Below are positions 1 through 6,713 of a DNA stretch of 64,000 bases, in pieces. The notes under the pieces are model-generated. The model was not told the DNA's origin. It was given only the letters and a program-made list of their open reading frames with translations, and searched no databases. How positions within the stretch are numbered: the stretch's first letter is position 1; every line of letters starts with the position of its first letter. The stretch is from assembly GCA_045587545.1 (NCBI GenBank), contig JAZNCN010000005.1, positions 62,001 through 126,000 on the forward strand, given 5' to 3'. The stretch comes from Caccoplasma_A sp045587545 (GTDB lineage: Bacteria; Bacteroidota; Bacteroidia; Bacteroidales; G3-4614). The position numbers and the translations under genes are program-made.

Positions 1-1
1 C

Positions 2-1669
2 GGGCGAGAACAATTTCTTATTTATGGATTCCGTCATAACAACATGATTTTTAGAGATACCTGTATCGGAAATTCGGATATGGTTTTATTCAACTCTCGC
101 GGCTCTGGCTCGTTGGCGGGCGTGGGCTCGTCTTACAATGCTGGCTACGTGGGCACTGCTGTCGACGTGTACGGGGTCGCCGGCTCACCTAATTTAATGC
201 ATAAGGTCGCACTGTATATGGGAACTATAGGCGGCAATACCGCCTGTAAATATCTCGGCTTTAGCCGAGTCAAAAATCACTCAAGTTATCCGATCCAATT
301 GGGAGGGTATCAAAGTGGTGTTGTGCTGCAAAATAGTACAGTGTATGGGGTTGAAGATATTTCACACAGGTGCAAAACAGGAAGTTACTACTACTCAAAA
401 ATAATTATCTCTTCAATCTTCGCTAAGTTTGCAATGATTGCTAACGATTTTAAATTCGAGTTTCGCCAATGTTTATTCGCTGCTGATGTAAAATGGTATT
501 ACCTATCAGGAACCAAAGGAGAATCAGGGGCTCAAGAGATAGTAATAGACGGTAACGATTCACAAGCTAAAATAGAGTCGTTGCAAACGCAATTGACAGC
601 AATCTATGACGCTAATAACATTGAAGAGTCAAGCAGACACATGCCAACTTTTGTAGATTGTATATTTAGCGACCAAACTTCTGAGGAACTCTTCAATAAT
701 CCAGAAGATGGAGATTTAACTTTGCGGGTTGGTTCTGAGGCCATAACTTCAGAATACGAATATATAGGTGCCTTTCCGCCAGCTATAAATATTCCAATTC
801 TCAGTGATAGTTCGGGAATCGCAGAAACGTGGGACGAAACTACCTGCTCAGGTTGCATTAGTGTTACTAATAATGCTATATGCCTCGATAATAGCAATAC
901 GTCCATGAGTGGAGAAATAATGTCAAAGGTTATTCAAGTGGATACCTCTCACAATCCTCTTAATGGCTTATATGCTCTAACGCAGAACCGATTCGCAGAC
1001 CATTACGCATATCTTAACGGTATAGATACAGTAGGGAACAAACAATATATGGCGGGGGAATCCTTACCTATTGGCAGATATGTGGTTAAAGGTTCTATTT
1101 TGTATAGAGATGTCAATATAGATAATGATATGATACTCGTTGTGTCGGAAGAAAATACTAACTTTGCTGATGAGATAGAAAATTCTTTTGTTTGTCCAAT
1201 AATTGAACCTAACATAATTGATGTTATATATGTACGCTGTAGAGGTGGTATTTACGCCAAATGCGTACAGACAGAATTATTACAAAGAGGAGCAACATAT
1301 ATTAATTATGGCAATAGTAACATTACATACCGTAATAGGGAAATCGCGCCCGGAGAAAGTTTTGTTGCTATGGGTGATGATTATTGGTCAGGTCCTGCAG
1401 GGTACGAAATAGGCATCTTGTTCAATGACACAAGAGTCCCAGATTCGGACTGGGTACCAGCGCAAATATTCGGTGAATATTTTGCACTTAAAGAGAATGG
1501 AGCTATTAAACTTGATGAGGACAATATTCCTGTAGGTTCTGGAAATTATCTTGCGTGGCAGACTGCTGCAAATGGAGGTTATAAGGGATATTTTCCAAAG
1601 GCGATAATGAATCAACAATTTGTCCAATTTAAAATTGTAATCAAACGATATGATAGAGCTTCTGCGTAG
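2..1669 (+). CDS. DGR target protein, probable phage tail fibre/spike (5'-partial)
   Basis: The frame is open to the left edge with no stop before the first ATG at 44, so the gene very probably starts outside the window and at least 555 residues are visible. Hydrophobic/polar alternation with short turns (for example around the Tyr-Gly-Phe-Arg-His segment just before the first Met) suggests a right-handed beta-helix or similar tail-spike fold. The variable repeat encodes roughly residues 19-48 counted from the ATG at 44, and about 490 residues follow it. An internal VR is unusual, because most DGR targets have it at the C-terminus in a C-type-lectin fold. The stop overlaps the next small ORF by 20 bp. 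DGR targets in phages are usually receptor-binding proteins, so host recognition is the likely role. The beta-helix reading is inference from sequence texture. Confidence 0.7.
   Translation, partial: GREQFLIYGFRHNNMIFRDTCIGNSDMVLFNSRGSGSLAGVGSSYNAGYVGTAVDVYGVAGSPNLMHKVALYMGTIGGNTACKYLGFSRVKNHSSYPIQLGGYQSGVVLQNSTVYGVEDISHRCKTGSYYYSKIIISSIFAKFAMIANDFKFEFRQCLFAADVKWYYLSGTKGESGAQEIVIDGNDSQAKIESLQTQLTAIYDANNIEESSRHMPTFVDCIFSDQTSEELFNNPEDGDLTLRVGSEAITSEYEYIGAFPPAINIPILSDSSGIAETWDETTCSGCISVTNNAICLDNSNTSMSGEIMSKVIQVDTSHNPLNGLYALTQNRFADHYAYLNGIDTVGNKQYMAGESLPIGRYVVKGSILYRDVNIDNDMILVVSEENTNFADEIENSFVCPIIEPNIIDVIYVRCRGGIYAKCVQTELLQRGATYINYGNSNITYRNREIAPGESFVAMGDDYWSGPAGYEIGILFNDTRVPDSDWVPAQIFGEYFALKENGAIKLDEDNIPVGSGNYLAWQTAANGGYKGYFPKAIMNQQFVQFKIVIKRYDRASA
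99..187 (+). repeat. DGR variable repeat (VR)
   Basis: This 89-bp segment matches 1879-1967 at 87 of 89 positions. The only differences are T146 for template A1926 and C156 for template A1936, so both lie at template adenines, the signature of adenine-directed mutagenic retrohoming. Both fall in AAY codons: AAC becomes TAC (Asn to Tyr) and AAT becomes ACT (Asn to Thr). Identity stops abruptly on both sides. The 3' half is GC-rich (GTCGACGTGTACGGGGTCGC) and is the probable initiation-of-homing region. The segment is much richer in G+C than its surroundings. Confidence 0.92.
229..269 (+). promoter_or_regulatory. Tandem hairpins downstream of VR (possible homing-site cruciforms)
   Basis: Two inverted repeats lie 42 and 66 bp past the VR. 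The first is AGGCGG/CCGCCT at 229-234 and 240-245 with a 5-nt loop. The second is CTCGGCT/AGCCGAG at 254-260 and 263-269 with a 2-nt loop. In the Bordetella phage DGR a hairpin or cruciform just past the VR promotes target recognition. These are farther away, so the role is inferred. Both lie inside the target coding sequence. Confidence 0.4.
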
Positions 1670-1856
1670 TTTTTCTGTAAAGCAGTCAATAATAGATGCA
1701 ACACAGGCTGACAATATTATATTATCATCATTCTCTGCTAAACAATGTTATGTTGACGCAACACGTTCAAATAATGTTGTCCTTAACTCTTTTGACGTGA
1801 GTGCCGATGAGAGTGTAGAGAATTACAAGGTGAGAACAAATATTATTCGCAAATAA
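1650..1856 (+). CDS. Small phage protein of unknown function between DGR target and TR (68 aa)
   Basis: The ATG overlaps the end of the target gene by 20 bp in a different frame, a typical translational-coupling arrangement. The protein has a short internal repeat: Ser-Phe-Ser/Asp-Val/Ala, followed about ten residues later by Asp-Ala-Thr and then an Asn-(Ile/Val)-(Ile/Val)-Leu block, seen twice plus a partial third copy. This suggests beta-strand repeats, as in trimeric tail-fibre tips or chaperones. It occupies the place where an Avd accessory protein often lies, but it is only about half the usual Avd length and is not a predicted helical bundle. It may be a tail assembly factor. Function is unknown. 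Confidence 0.5.
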   Translation: MIELLRSFSVKQSIIDATQADNIILSSFSAKQCYVDATRSNNVVLNSFDVSADESVENYKVRTNIIRK

Positions 1857-1878
1857 TATAACAAGGCTATGACGCCCG

Positions 1879-1967
1879 GCGGCTCTGGCTCGTTGGCGGG
1901 CGTGGGCTCGTCTTACAATGCTGGCAACGTGGGCAATGCTGTCGACGTGTACGGGGTCGCCGGCTCA
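1879..1967 (+). repeat. DGR template repeat (TR)
   Basis: This is a noncoding 89-bp near-copy of the VR at 99-187, placed between the small ORF and the reverse transcriptase, which is the classic order. Template adenines lie at 1915, 1917, 1918, 1926, 1927, 1935, 1936, 1945 and 1951, plus the terminal A. In the VR frame they fall in TAC, AAT, AAC, AAT, GAC and TAC codons. The two sites that have changed in VR are 1926 and 1936. The low adenine count gives a modest theoretical repertoire compared with lectin-fold DGRs. Confidence 0.92.
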
Positions 1968-2080
1968 ATACTCTTAATATATCGGGTGTCATAGTCTTTG
2001 CCTATCAAAAGGCAGAACATAAACGACTAATAGCTTATGAGTAGTTCAGACGAAAATTGGCAAAAAAGAAGTAGGTGCAA

Positions 2081-3376
2081 ATGAAGAGGTACGGTAATTT
2101 ATGGGGTGCAATATGCGAAAGAAGTAATTTAGAACTCGCTGCAGACTTAGCCCTCAAAGGTAAAAAAATTAACAAGGAGGTTCGCGAGTTCCTTGCTAAT
2201 CGTGCTGCCTTGCTTGATGATTTGCAAGCATCATTAATAAACGAAACTTACCATTTCAGTCCTCTCCGCCACTTCATCGTTTATGAACCAAAAAAGAGAG
2301 AGATATATCATCCTCCTTTTTACCCCGATAAGATAATACACCACGCCTTAATGAATGTTGTTAAACCTCTGATAATAGAGAAGTTTACAACGGATACCTA
2401 CGGCAGTATTAAAGGCAGAGGTGTAACCTTGGCGAGCGAAAGATTAAAAAAGGTGCTAAAAAACAATCCTGATAGTTACTATATGCAGATTGATTGCCAA
2501 AAGTATTATCAATCAATAGACCATAATATATGCAAGGACGCAATTAGGAGAGTAATAAAATGCCCACAAACATTGAGGTTAATAGACTCCCTTATCGATG
2601 TACACGATGAGGGTTTGGCTATTGGCGTATTTCCTTCACAGTACTTCGCCAATTTGGTGCTTGCACGGTTCGACCATTGGGTTAAAGAGGAGATGCGTGT
2701 GCCTCACTATTTTCGTTATATGGACGACATTGTTTTAGTTCTCCCTGATAAGGCATCTGCCCACAATGCTTTGTCAGAGATAAAAAAACAGATGAGCGAC
2801 CTAAAATTGACGATAAAGAACAATTCTCGTATTGCACCTGTAGAGTGTGGAATTGACTTTTTAGGATATAAATTTTATCCCACACATACGTTGTTACGCA
2901 AGCGAATTAAGGAGAGTATGCAGAGGACTGTTCGTAAATTGGTAAAAAAAGAGGTGTCGGATGAGGTGTTCAAGCGTAAAACTGCCGCCCATTTCGGGTG
3001 GTGTAAGCACGCCAATTGTCGCAATCTCATACGCACCACCTTTGGAGAGAGAATAACCTTATATGACAAGAACATGCAATTTAAGCGATTGAGTGAAATT
3101 AGGGAAGCTGAGAATTGGTTTGGGCTACCCAAAGACAAAAGAGTTAGTATTAAATCACTCTTTAATGTTGATATTGTCTTTTTTGACAATCTAATCACGA
3201 CCATTAAAGGAGAAACAAAAGTTGTTGTAAAATTTGCTTACCCGGATCGTCCAGAAGATTACCATTACTTCATTACCCGAAGCGATGTAATGATGGATCG
3301 ATTGGAACGCGATAAAGAACACATGCCATTTATTGCGACAATTAAGCAAATAAAGAACTATACCGCTTACGAATAG
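2081..3376 (+). CDS. DGR reverse transcriptase
   Basis: This retroelement reverse transcriptase (431 aa from the ATG at 2081) copies TR RNA with adenine misincorporation and feeds cDNA into VR. An upstream GTG at 2075 is also in frame, but the ATG is preferred. Palm motifs are present: the motif A Asp is D138 in Gln-Ile-Asp followed by Tyr-Tyr. The DGR-type motif B is Ile-Gly-Val-Phe-Pro-Ser-Gln at 181-187, fitting the (I/V/L)GxxxSQ consensus that separates DGR RTs from group II intron and retron RTs. The catalytic YMDD box is at 213-216, and a downstream Phe-Leu-Gly-Tyr motif follows. No endonuclease or maturase domain is seen. It sits about 110 bp after TR on the same strand. The C-terminal ~130 residues have no motif I recognise. 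Confidence 0.92.
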   Translation: MKRYGNLWGAICERSNLELAADLALKGKKINKEVREFLANRAALLDDLQASLINETYHFSPLRHFIVYEPKKREIYHPPFYPDKIIHHALMNVVKPLIIEKFTTDTYGSIKGRGVTLASERLKKVLKNNPDSYYMQIDCQKYYQSIDHNICKDAIRRVIKCPQTLRLIDSLIDVHDEGLAIGVFPSQYFANLVLARFDHWVKEEMRVPHYFRYMDDIVLVLPDKASAHNALSEIKKQMSDLKLTIKNNSRIAPVECGIDFLGYKFYPTHTLLRKRIKESMQRTVRKLVKKEVSDEVFKRKTAAHFGWCKHANCRNLIRTTFGERITLYDKNMQFKRLSEIREAENWFGLPKDKRVSIKSLFNVDIVFFDNLITTIKGETKVVVKFAYPDRPEDYHYFITRSDVMMDRLERDKEHMPFIATIKQIKNYTAYE

Positions 3377-3387
3377 GGGATAAAAAA

Positions 3388-3493
3388 GCCCCAGCTACTC
3401 CTTGATTGACTCTCTCACCTTCCAATCAAGCAATACTTACGAGCGACGCACCGCTACTGGGGCCTAAACAGTCCTAAGCGGTGCGTCGCTTTT
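3388..3493 (+). ncRNA. Structured RNA element or terminator after the DGR RT, with possible pseudoknot
   Basis: Three pairings are visible: GCCCCAG (3388-3394) with CTGGGGC (3457-3463); CTTGATTG (3401-3408) with CAATCAAG (3423-3430); and a perfect 14-bp stem AGCGACGCACCGCT (3442-3455) with AGCGGTGCGTCGCT (3477-3490), ending in TTTT. The 3' half of the first pairing lies in the loop of the third, so an H-type pseudoknot is possible. At minimum this is a strong terminator for the DGR operon. A separate functional RNA is possible but unproven. Confidence 0.5.
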
Positions 3494-3615
3494 ATAGATG
3501 CCATGTTAACACGTGGTAAAAGTCATTTTTGTGCTTTCGCGTTTGTGAGAGAGATTACAAAATTACAATTTTATCAATAACCAACAAAACAGAAAGCTTA
3601 AAATATAGTATTTGA

Positions 3616-3858
3616 ATGATAATTTATGAGATACTACATATACATAGAGAGTTTTTTAAGAGAATAGCAGCGATGGGCGTTACTATGTCAGATATTAAGT
3701 ATATTGATTTGTATCGAGAGTATCTAAAGATGCGAGATAATGGAGATAAAGTAACGTATATAGTGGCAGAACTCTCCGAACGCTATGCAATAAGTGAGCG
3801 CAAAGTATATGACCTCCTAAATAAATTTGCAACTCCCTGCAAAAATATTGCACCATAG
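3616..3858 (+). CDS. Small phage HTH-like protein
   Basis: This 80-residue protein has a C-terminal segment (Ile-Val-Ala-Glu-Leu-Ser-Glu-Arg-Tyr through Tyr-Asp-Leu-Leu) that reads as a helix-turn-helix of the kind found in small phage regulators such as the Mor/Com type. The start is uncertain: in-frame ATGs at 3673 and 3685 would remove the N-terminal 19 or 23 residues, and the shorter forms look more compact. It lies between the DGR terminator and the modification module, about 70 bp upstream of the next gene. It could regulate the downstream pair, as Com regulates mom in Mu. That role is inferred from position only. Confidence 0.5.
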   Translation: MIIYEILHIHREFFKRIAAMGVTMSDIKYIDLYREYLKMRDNGDKVTYIVAELSERYAISERKVYDLLNKFATPCKNIAP

Positions 3859-3928
3859 AAGTAATACAATTTATTAATTAGCTATATAACTCTATATATA
3901 TTTGTGTCCGGTTATATAATTTAATTGA

Positions 3929-4567
3929 ATGAATAAGTATTATTTAATGCTCAACAAAGTCCTCAATTCGGACAAAACACAGCAAAACAGAAAAGGTATT
4001 ATAAGATACCTGCTTAACGAACACATCACACTAACACCTGCAGACCTCTTGGATATATTTGAGAGCCACGGCATAGCCCGTAAGAAACTACGAAGCGAGT
4101 TATCGCTGTTTATGGATGGGGAGCGTAATGTGGAGAAGTACCGCGCAGTTGGTATCAACTGGTGGGATTACTGTGGTTCTATTCTTGTAAACTCATATCC
4201 AACCTACTTTGAGAAGTTGCCTCCATTAATAGAGAAGATCAACAAAGAACAGCGCAATAGTAAGAATTATGTGCTGTTCCTTGGACAGACAGGTGTAGAA
4301 ACCAATCAAATGCCTTGTTTAAGTTTGGTACAGTTCCAAATTGATGAGGGAGAACTTGTAGTATCTGCATATCAGCGCAGTTCTGATGCCAATCTTGGTC
4401 TCCCGTCAGATATTTATCACCTCTATTTAATAAGCAGACACATTGACATTCCACTTAAATCTATAACTATATACTTCGGTAATGTTCATATCTATGCGAC
4501 CAACGAAGAGAATACGCGAAGATTGCTTGCTGGTGACGAGAACGTAAAATTTGAGTTGAATGTGTAA
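3929..4567 (+). CDS. Thymidylate synthase-fold protein, possible dCMP-type hydroxymethylase or methylase
   Basis: This 212-residue protein aligns with the thymidylate synthase (TS) fold. A Leu-Arg-Ser-Glu-Leu...Gly-Glu-Arg-Asn-Val stretch near 54-68 matches the TS helix after the folate loop. Pro-Cys (C130) followed by Gln-Phe matches the catalytic Cys loop, Gln-Arg-Ser-Ser-Asp (149-153) the phosphate/base motif, and H187/Y189 the His-x-Tyr pair. The residue equivalent to the uracil-reading Asn177 of E. coli TS is Asp161 (Leu-Pro-Ser-Asp-Ile). Asp at this place is characteristic of dCMP hydroxymethylase of T4. The usual Pro-Cys-His is Pro-Cys-Leu, the Arg-Arg phosphate pair is not conserved, and the N-terminal Arg21 region is missing or diverged. 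It overlaps the next gene by 8 bp, so the two are probably coexpressed. It may make a modified nucleotide for phage DNA, or it may be a degenerate paralogue. Confidence 0.65.
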   Translation: MNKYYLMLNKVLNSDKTQQNRKGIIRYLLNEHITLTPADLLDIFESHGIARKKLRSELSLFMDGERNVEKYRAVGINWWDYCGSILVNSYPTYFEKLPPLIEKINKEQRNSKNYVLFLGQTGVETNQMPCLSLVQFQIDEGELVVSAYQRSSDANLGLPSDIYHLYLISRHIDIPLKSITIYFGNVHIYATNEENTRRLLAGDENVKFELNV

Positions 4568-5381
4568 AGTATATAAGTCTGCTCCTCTACCATTTCAAGG
4601 TCAGAAACGCCGTTTTTTGAATGATTTGCGCAGTGTTATCTCTCGTTTCAAAGATATTGATATTGTTATTGATTTATTCGGCGGAAGTGGTCTTCTTGCG
4701 CATACTGTAAAGCGTGTGCGTCCAGAATTAACCGTCATATATAATGACTACGACAATTACTGCGAACGTATTAAGAATATCAACAGAACTAATGAATTGT
4801 TAAGTAAAATCAGACAGATAACAAAGGAAACCCAACCAGATAAAAGAATCCCAGATGAGTTACGCCGAGAAATACTTGATCTTGTTAGTGCTTATTCTTT
4901 GAATGGTTATGTTGATTATATTACTATTGGAGCATCATTGTTGTTCAGTGGACAATGGGCAAGCAATTACAAAGAATTGTCAGCAGAAGTATTCTATAAC
5001 AGGATTAAGCAAACAGATTACAATGCTGTTGGTTATCTTGATGGTTTATTGGTAGAACATAAGGATTACAAGGAACTTTTTAAGGATTACAAGGATAATA
5101 AACGTGTTTTATTCCTTGTTGATCCTCCTTATCTCTCAACTGATTGTTCTTCTTATAAAAATTATTGGAATTTATCTGAATATCTTGATGTCCTCAAAAT
5201 ACTTGTAAAGACAAAATACATATACTTCACGAGCAATAAATCACAAATAATAGAACTCTGTGAATGGATTAAGGACAATGCAGATATTGGAAATCCTTTT
5301 AGTGGTGTTGAAAGGAGATTACAACAAAACAAACTTAATTATCAGGGTTCTTTTACAGATATAATGTTGGTAAAAGAGTAA
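4560..5381 (+). CDS. Dam-like N6-adenine DNA methyltransferase (D12 class)
   Basis: This 273-residue protein has the D12/Dam architecture: an N-terminal Phe-Gln-Gly-Gln-Lys-Arg motif (12-17, in the place of the GGK motif), the SAM-binding Asp-Leu-Phe-Gly-Gly-Ser-Gly at 38-44, a variable target-recognition region, and the catalytic Asp-Pro-Pro-Tyr at 188-191. It transfers a methyl group from S-adenosylmethionine to adenine in DNA, most likely to protect phage DNA or control phage genes. No restriction enzyme partner is visible. The ATG overlaps the stop of the TS-fold gene. It is the last gene before the inferred prophage right end, matching the position of the modification gene mom in Mu. Confidence 0.88.
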   Translation: MCKVYKSAPLPFQGQKRRFLNDLRSVISRFKDIDIVIDLFGGSGLLAHTVKRVRPELTVIYNDYDNYCERIKNINRTNELLSKIRQITKETQPDKRIPDELRREILDLVSAYSLNGYVDYITIGASLLFSGQWASNYKELSAEVFYNRIKQTDYNAVGYLDGLLVEHKDYKELFKDYKDNKRVLFLVDPPYLSTDCSSYKNYWNLSEYLDVLKILVKTKYIYFTSNKSQIIELCEWIKDNADIGNPFSGVERRLQQNKLNYQGSFTDIMLVKE

Positions 5382-5387
5382 CAAAAA

Positions 5388-5425
5388 AGCATTTAATTAC
5401 CGTTTAATTAGTGATTAAATGCTTT
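5388..5425. terminator. Terminator after the Dam gene
   Basis: A 13-bp inverted repeat AAAAGCATTTAAT/ATTAAATGCTTTT (about 5388-5400 and 5413-5425) with A and T tracts on either side works in both directions. The right arm also encodes the last residues of the truncated kinase frame, which is evidence that the frame's end is not native kinase sequence. Confidence 0.7.
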
Positions 5426-6532
5426 TATTATTGTTGCATAAAAAGATTGATTTTTGTACATTTCGTTTTGAAAAGATGTACATTTCGTTTTCGCGATTAT
5501 ATTATCATCTATCTCTATTTTTATATATATAAATGATGTTTTTGAAGAACTTATTCCATGCTTAAAAGCATTTTCAACTAATACAACAAATATAAGTGGA
5601 GCCACATATATAATATCTACCTTTTTAGGTAAAGAGACTCGTAAATCTAAATCTTCCGGCACACGCAAAATCATTAACGATATATAATCTTCTATCAATT
5701 TAATGGAATTTTTAAGAGGTACAAATTTTATTGTTTGATACTTAAACATCACATCTCTCATTATTCCACTTAACTGCATTATTGCTGCTTGTGCTTTTTG
5801 TGGTGATATATCAACGAGCGCATATATGTTATTAAGAGTATTAAATATAAAATGTGGAGAAAACTGTTTTCTTAAGTTCTTTAACTCTGCCTCATCATAA
5901 TTATGCTGTAATTTATCAATTTTTTTACCTCTACTACGAGCTACAGCAATCGTTTTTGTACCTAAAGCCATTCCCATCATTAAAAATAATGGCAATACTT
6001 TACTCAAAATAAACATTTTATTAATAAAAGGTCTTTTATGATGGGGTGGTGGTGGCGGAGGTAATAGAGGTTTTAAGATATGAAAAGGTTCTGTTAATGA
6101 ATAGTTTTCCGGACCTCCAGGTAATGGGCAATACGACTCTTCAATATATACTGTTGGTGGAAAATTTCTTCTTGCATGTTTAATATTTTTGTCACTAAAT
6201 ATCATAATTATTAATAGGATTGATATTAGTAATACATTATTAAGTATATATTTTAAGATATTCTTTTTTTTACCAATCAAGTTTCTTGTTACAAAAACTC
6301 TATAATTTAAGATAAATACTATCAATAAGGACCACAAATATATTAAGAAATCAATATCATGACCCACTTCAGTATTATCTCTTTCAAATAAGAAAAATAA
6401 TAATGGCATAGAGAATGCCAATATCCACAAAACCCCCTCTAATAATTTAGAGTTCAAAATCTTAATAATTATTTTATGTGTTTTCAATTTCAAAAAATAT
6501 TTTGTGTGTGTGTTTTCTCTGTTATAATACAA
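5408..6532 (-). pseudogene. LytS/YehU-type sensor histidine kinase, 3'-truncated by prophage insertion
   Basis: The N-terminal ~200 residues hold several hydrophobic segments (about 35-50, 60-80, 97-112, 175-192) and a proline/histidine-rich loop near 156-168. A His_kinase domain follows, with the phospho-acceptor motif Ser-Pro-His-Phe-Ile-Phe-Asn (H227) and the N box Val-Glu-Asn-Ala-Phe-Lys-His-Gly (319-326). The G boxes expected about 40-70 residues later are absent. After Ile-Asp-Asp the frame enters the candidate phage-end repeats and a terminator. ATP binding should therefore be lost. The LytTR response regulator that normally follows such kinases is not downstream, where the phage now lies. 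Native sequence probably ends near 5508. Confidence 0.75.
5455..5491. repeat. Two 15-bp direct repeats, 22-bp period (candidate phage end sites)
   Basis: TGTACATTTCGTTTT occurs at 5455-5469 and again at 5477-5491. On the minus strand the order is TG (5507), 16 nt including CGCGAAAA, repeat, 7 nt, repeat. Mu right-end transposase sites R1 and R2 are also 22 bp each, adjacent, and carry CGAAA. An alternative is a pair of LytTR-regulator sites. The location inside a broken kinase gene favours a phage end. Confidence 0.5.
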
Positions 6533-6637
6533 ACATCGCGATGATGTTGATTAAGTGCAAATATAATTGTTTTACATGATTTTTCTTATATAACAATCTG
6601 TTTTTATTACAATTATATTTTTACTGATTGCTTGAGA

Positions 6638-6668
6638 TTTGTAGTTTATAAAAAATTTTTTACTTTTG
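6638..6668 (+). promoter_or_regulatory. Bacteroides-type promoter of the metal-efflux operon
   Basis: TTTG at 6638-6641, a 19-bp spacer and TACTTTTG at 6661-6668 match the Bacteroidetes primary-sigma consensus (TTTG, 19-21 bp, TANNTTTG) exactly. The expected transcript start is near 6675, about 40 bp before the first gene. Confidence 0.65.
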
Positions 6669-6713
6669 TATTGTTCTGTATAAGATACATTATATACAGT
6701 GTTTATCAGTAAT

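Larger units (their letters stand above)
1..5507 (+). mobile_element. Right-hand part of a Mu-like, DGR-carrying prophage (left end outside window)
   Basis: The genes here run on the plus strand, opposite to the truncated kinase that follows. They comprise a tail-type variable protein, a DGR, a small HTH-like protein, a thymidylate-synthase-fold protein and a Dam methylase. The inferred right boundary is near 5507. Read on the minus strand, that point begins with TG and is followed after 16 nt by two copies of a 15-bp motif spaced 22 bp apart, which resembles the layout of Mu transposase sites at the phage right end. Placing modification genes at the right end also parallels com-mom of Mu. 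Transposase and packaging genes are not in the window, so the Mu-like assignment is inference; prophage origin in general is better supported. Confidence 0.65.

Noticed and set aside
1650..1856. The 68-aa ORF as the DGR Avd protein
   Set aside because: It is about half of Avd length and beta-repeat-like rather than a helical bundle.
5455..5491. Direct repeats as LytTR response-regulator binding sites next to a LytS-type kinase
   Set aside because: Spacing would fit, but they lie inside the broken kinase frame at the phage boundary, so a phage-end function explains more. Not excluded.
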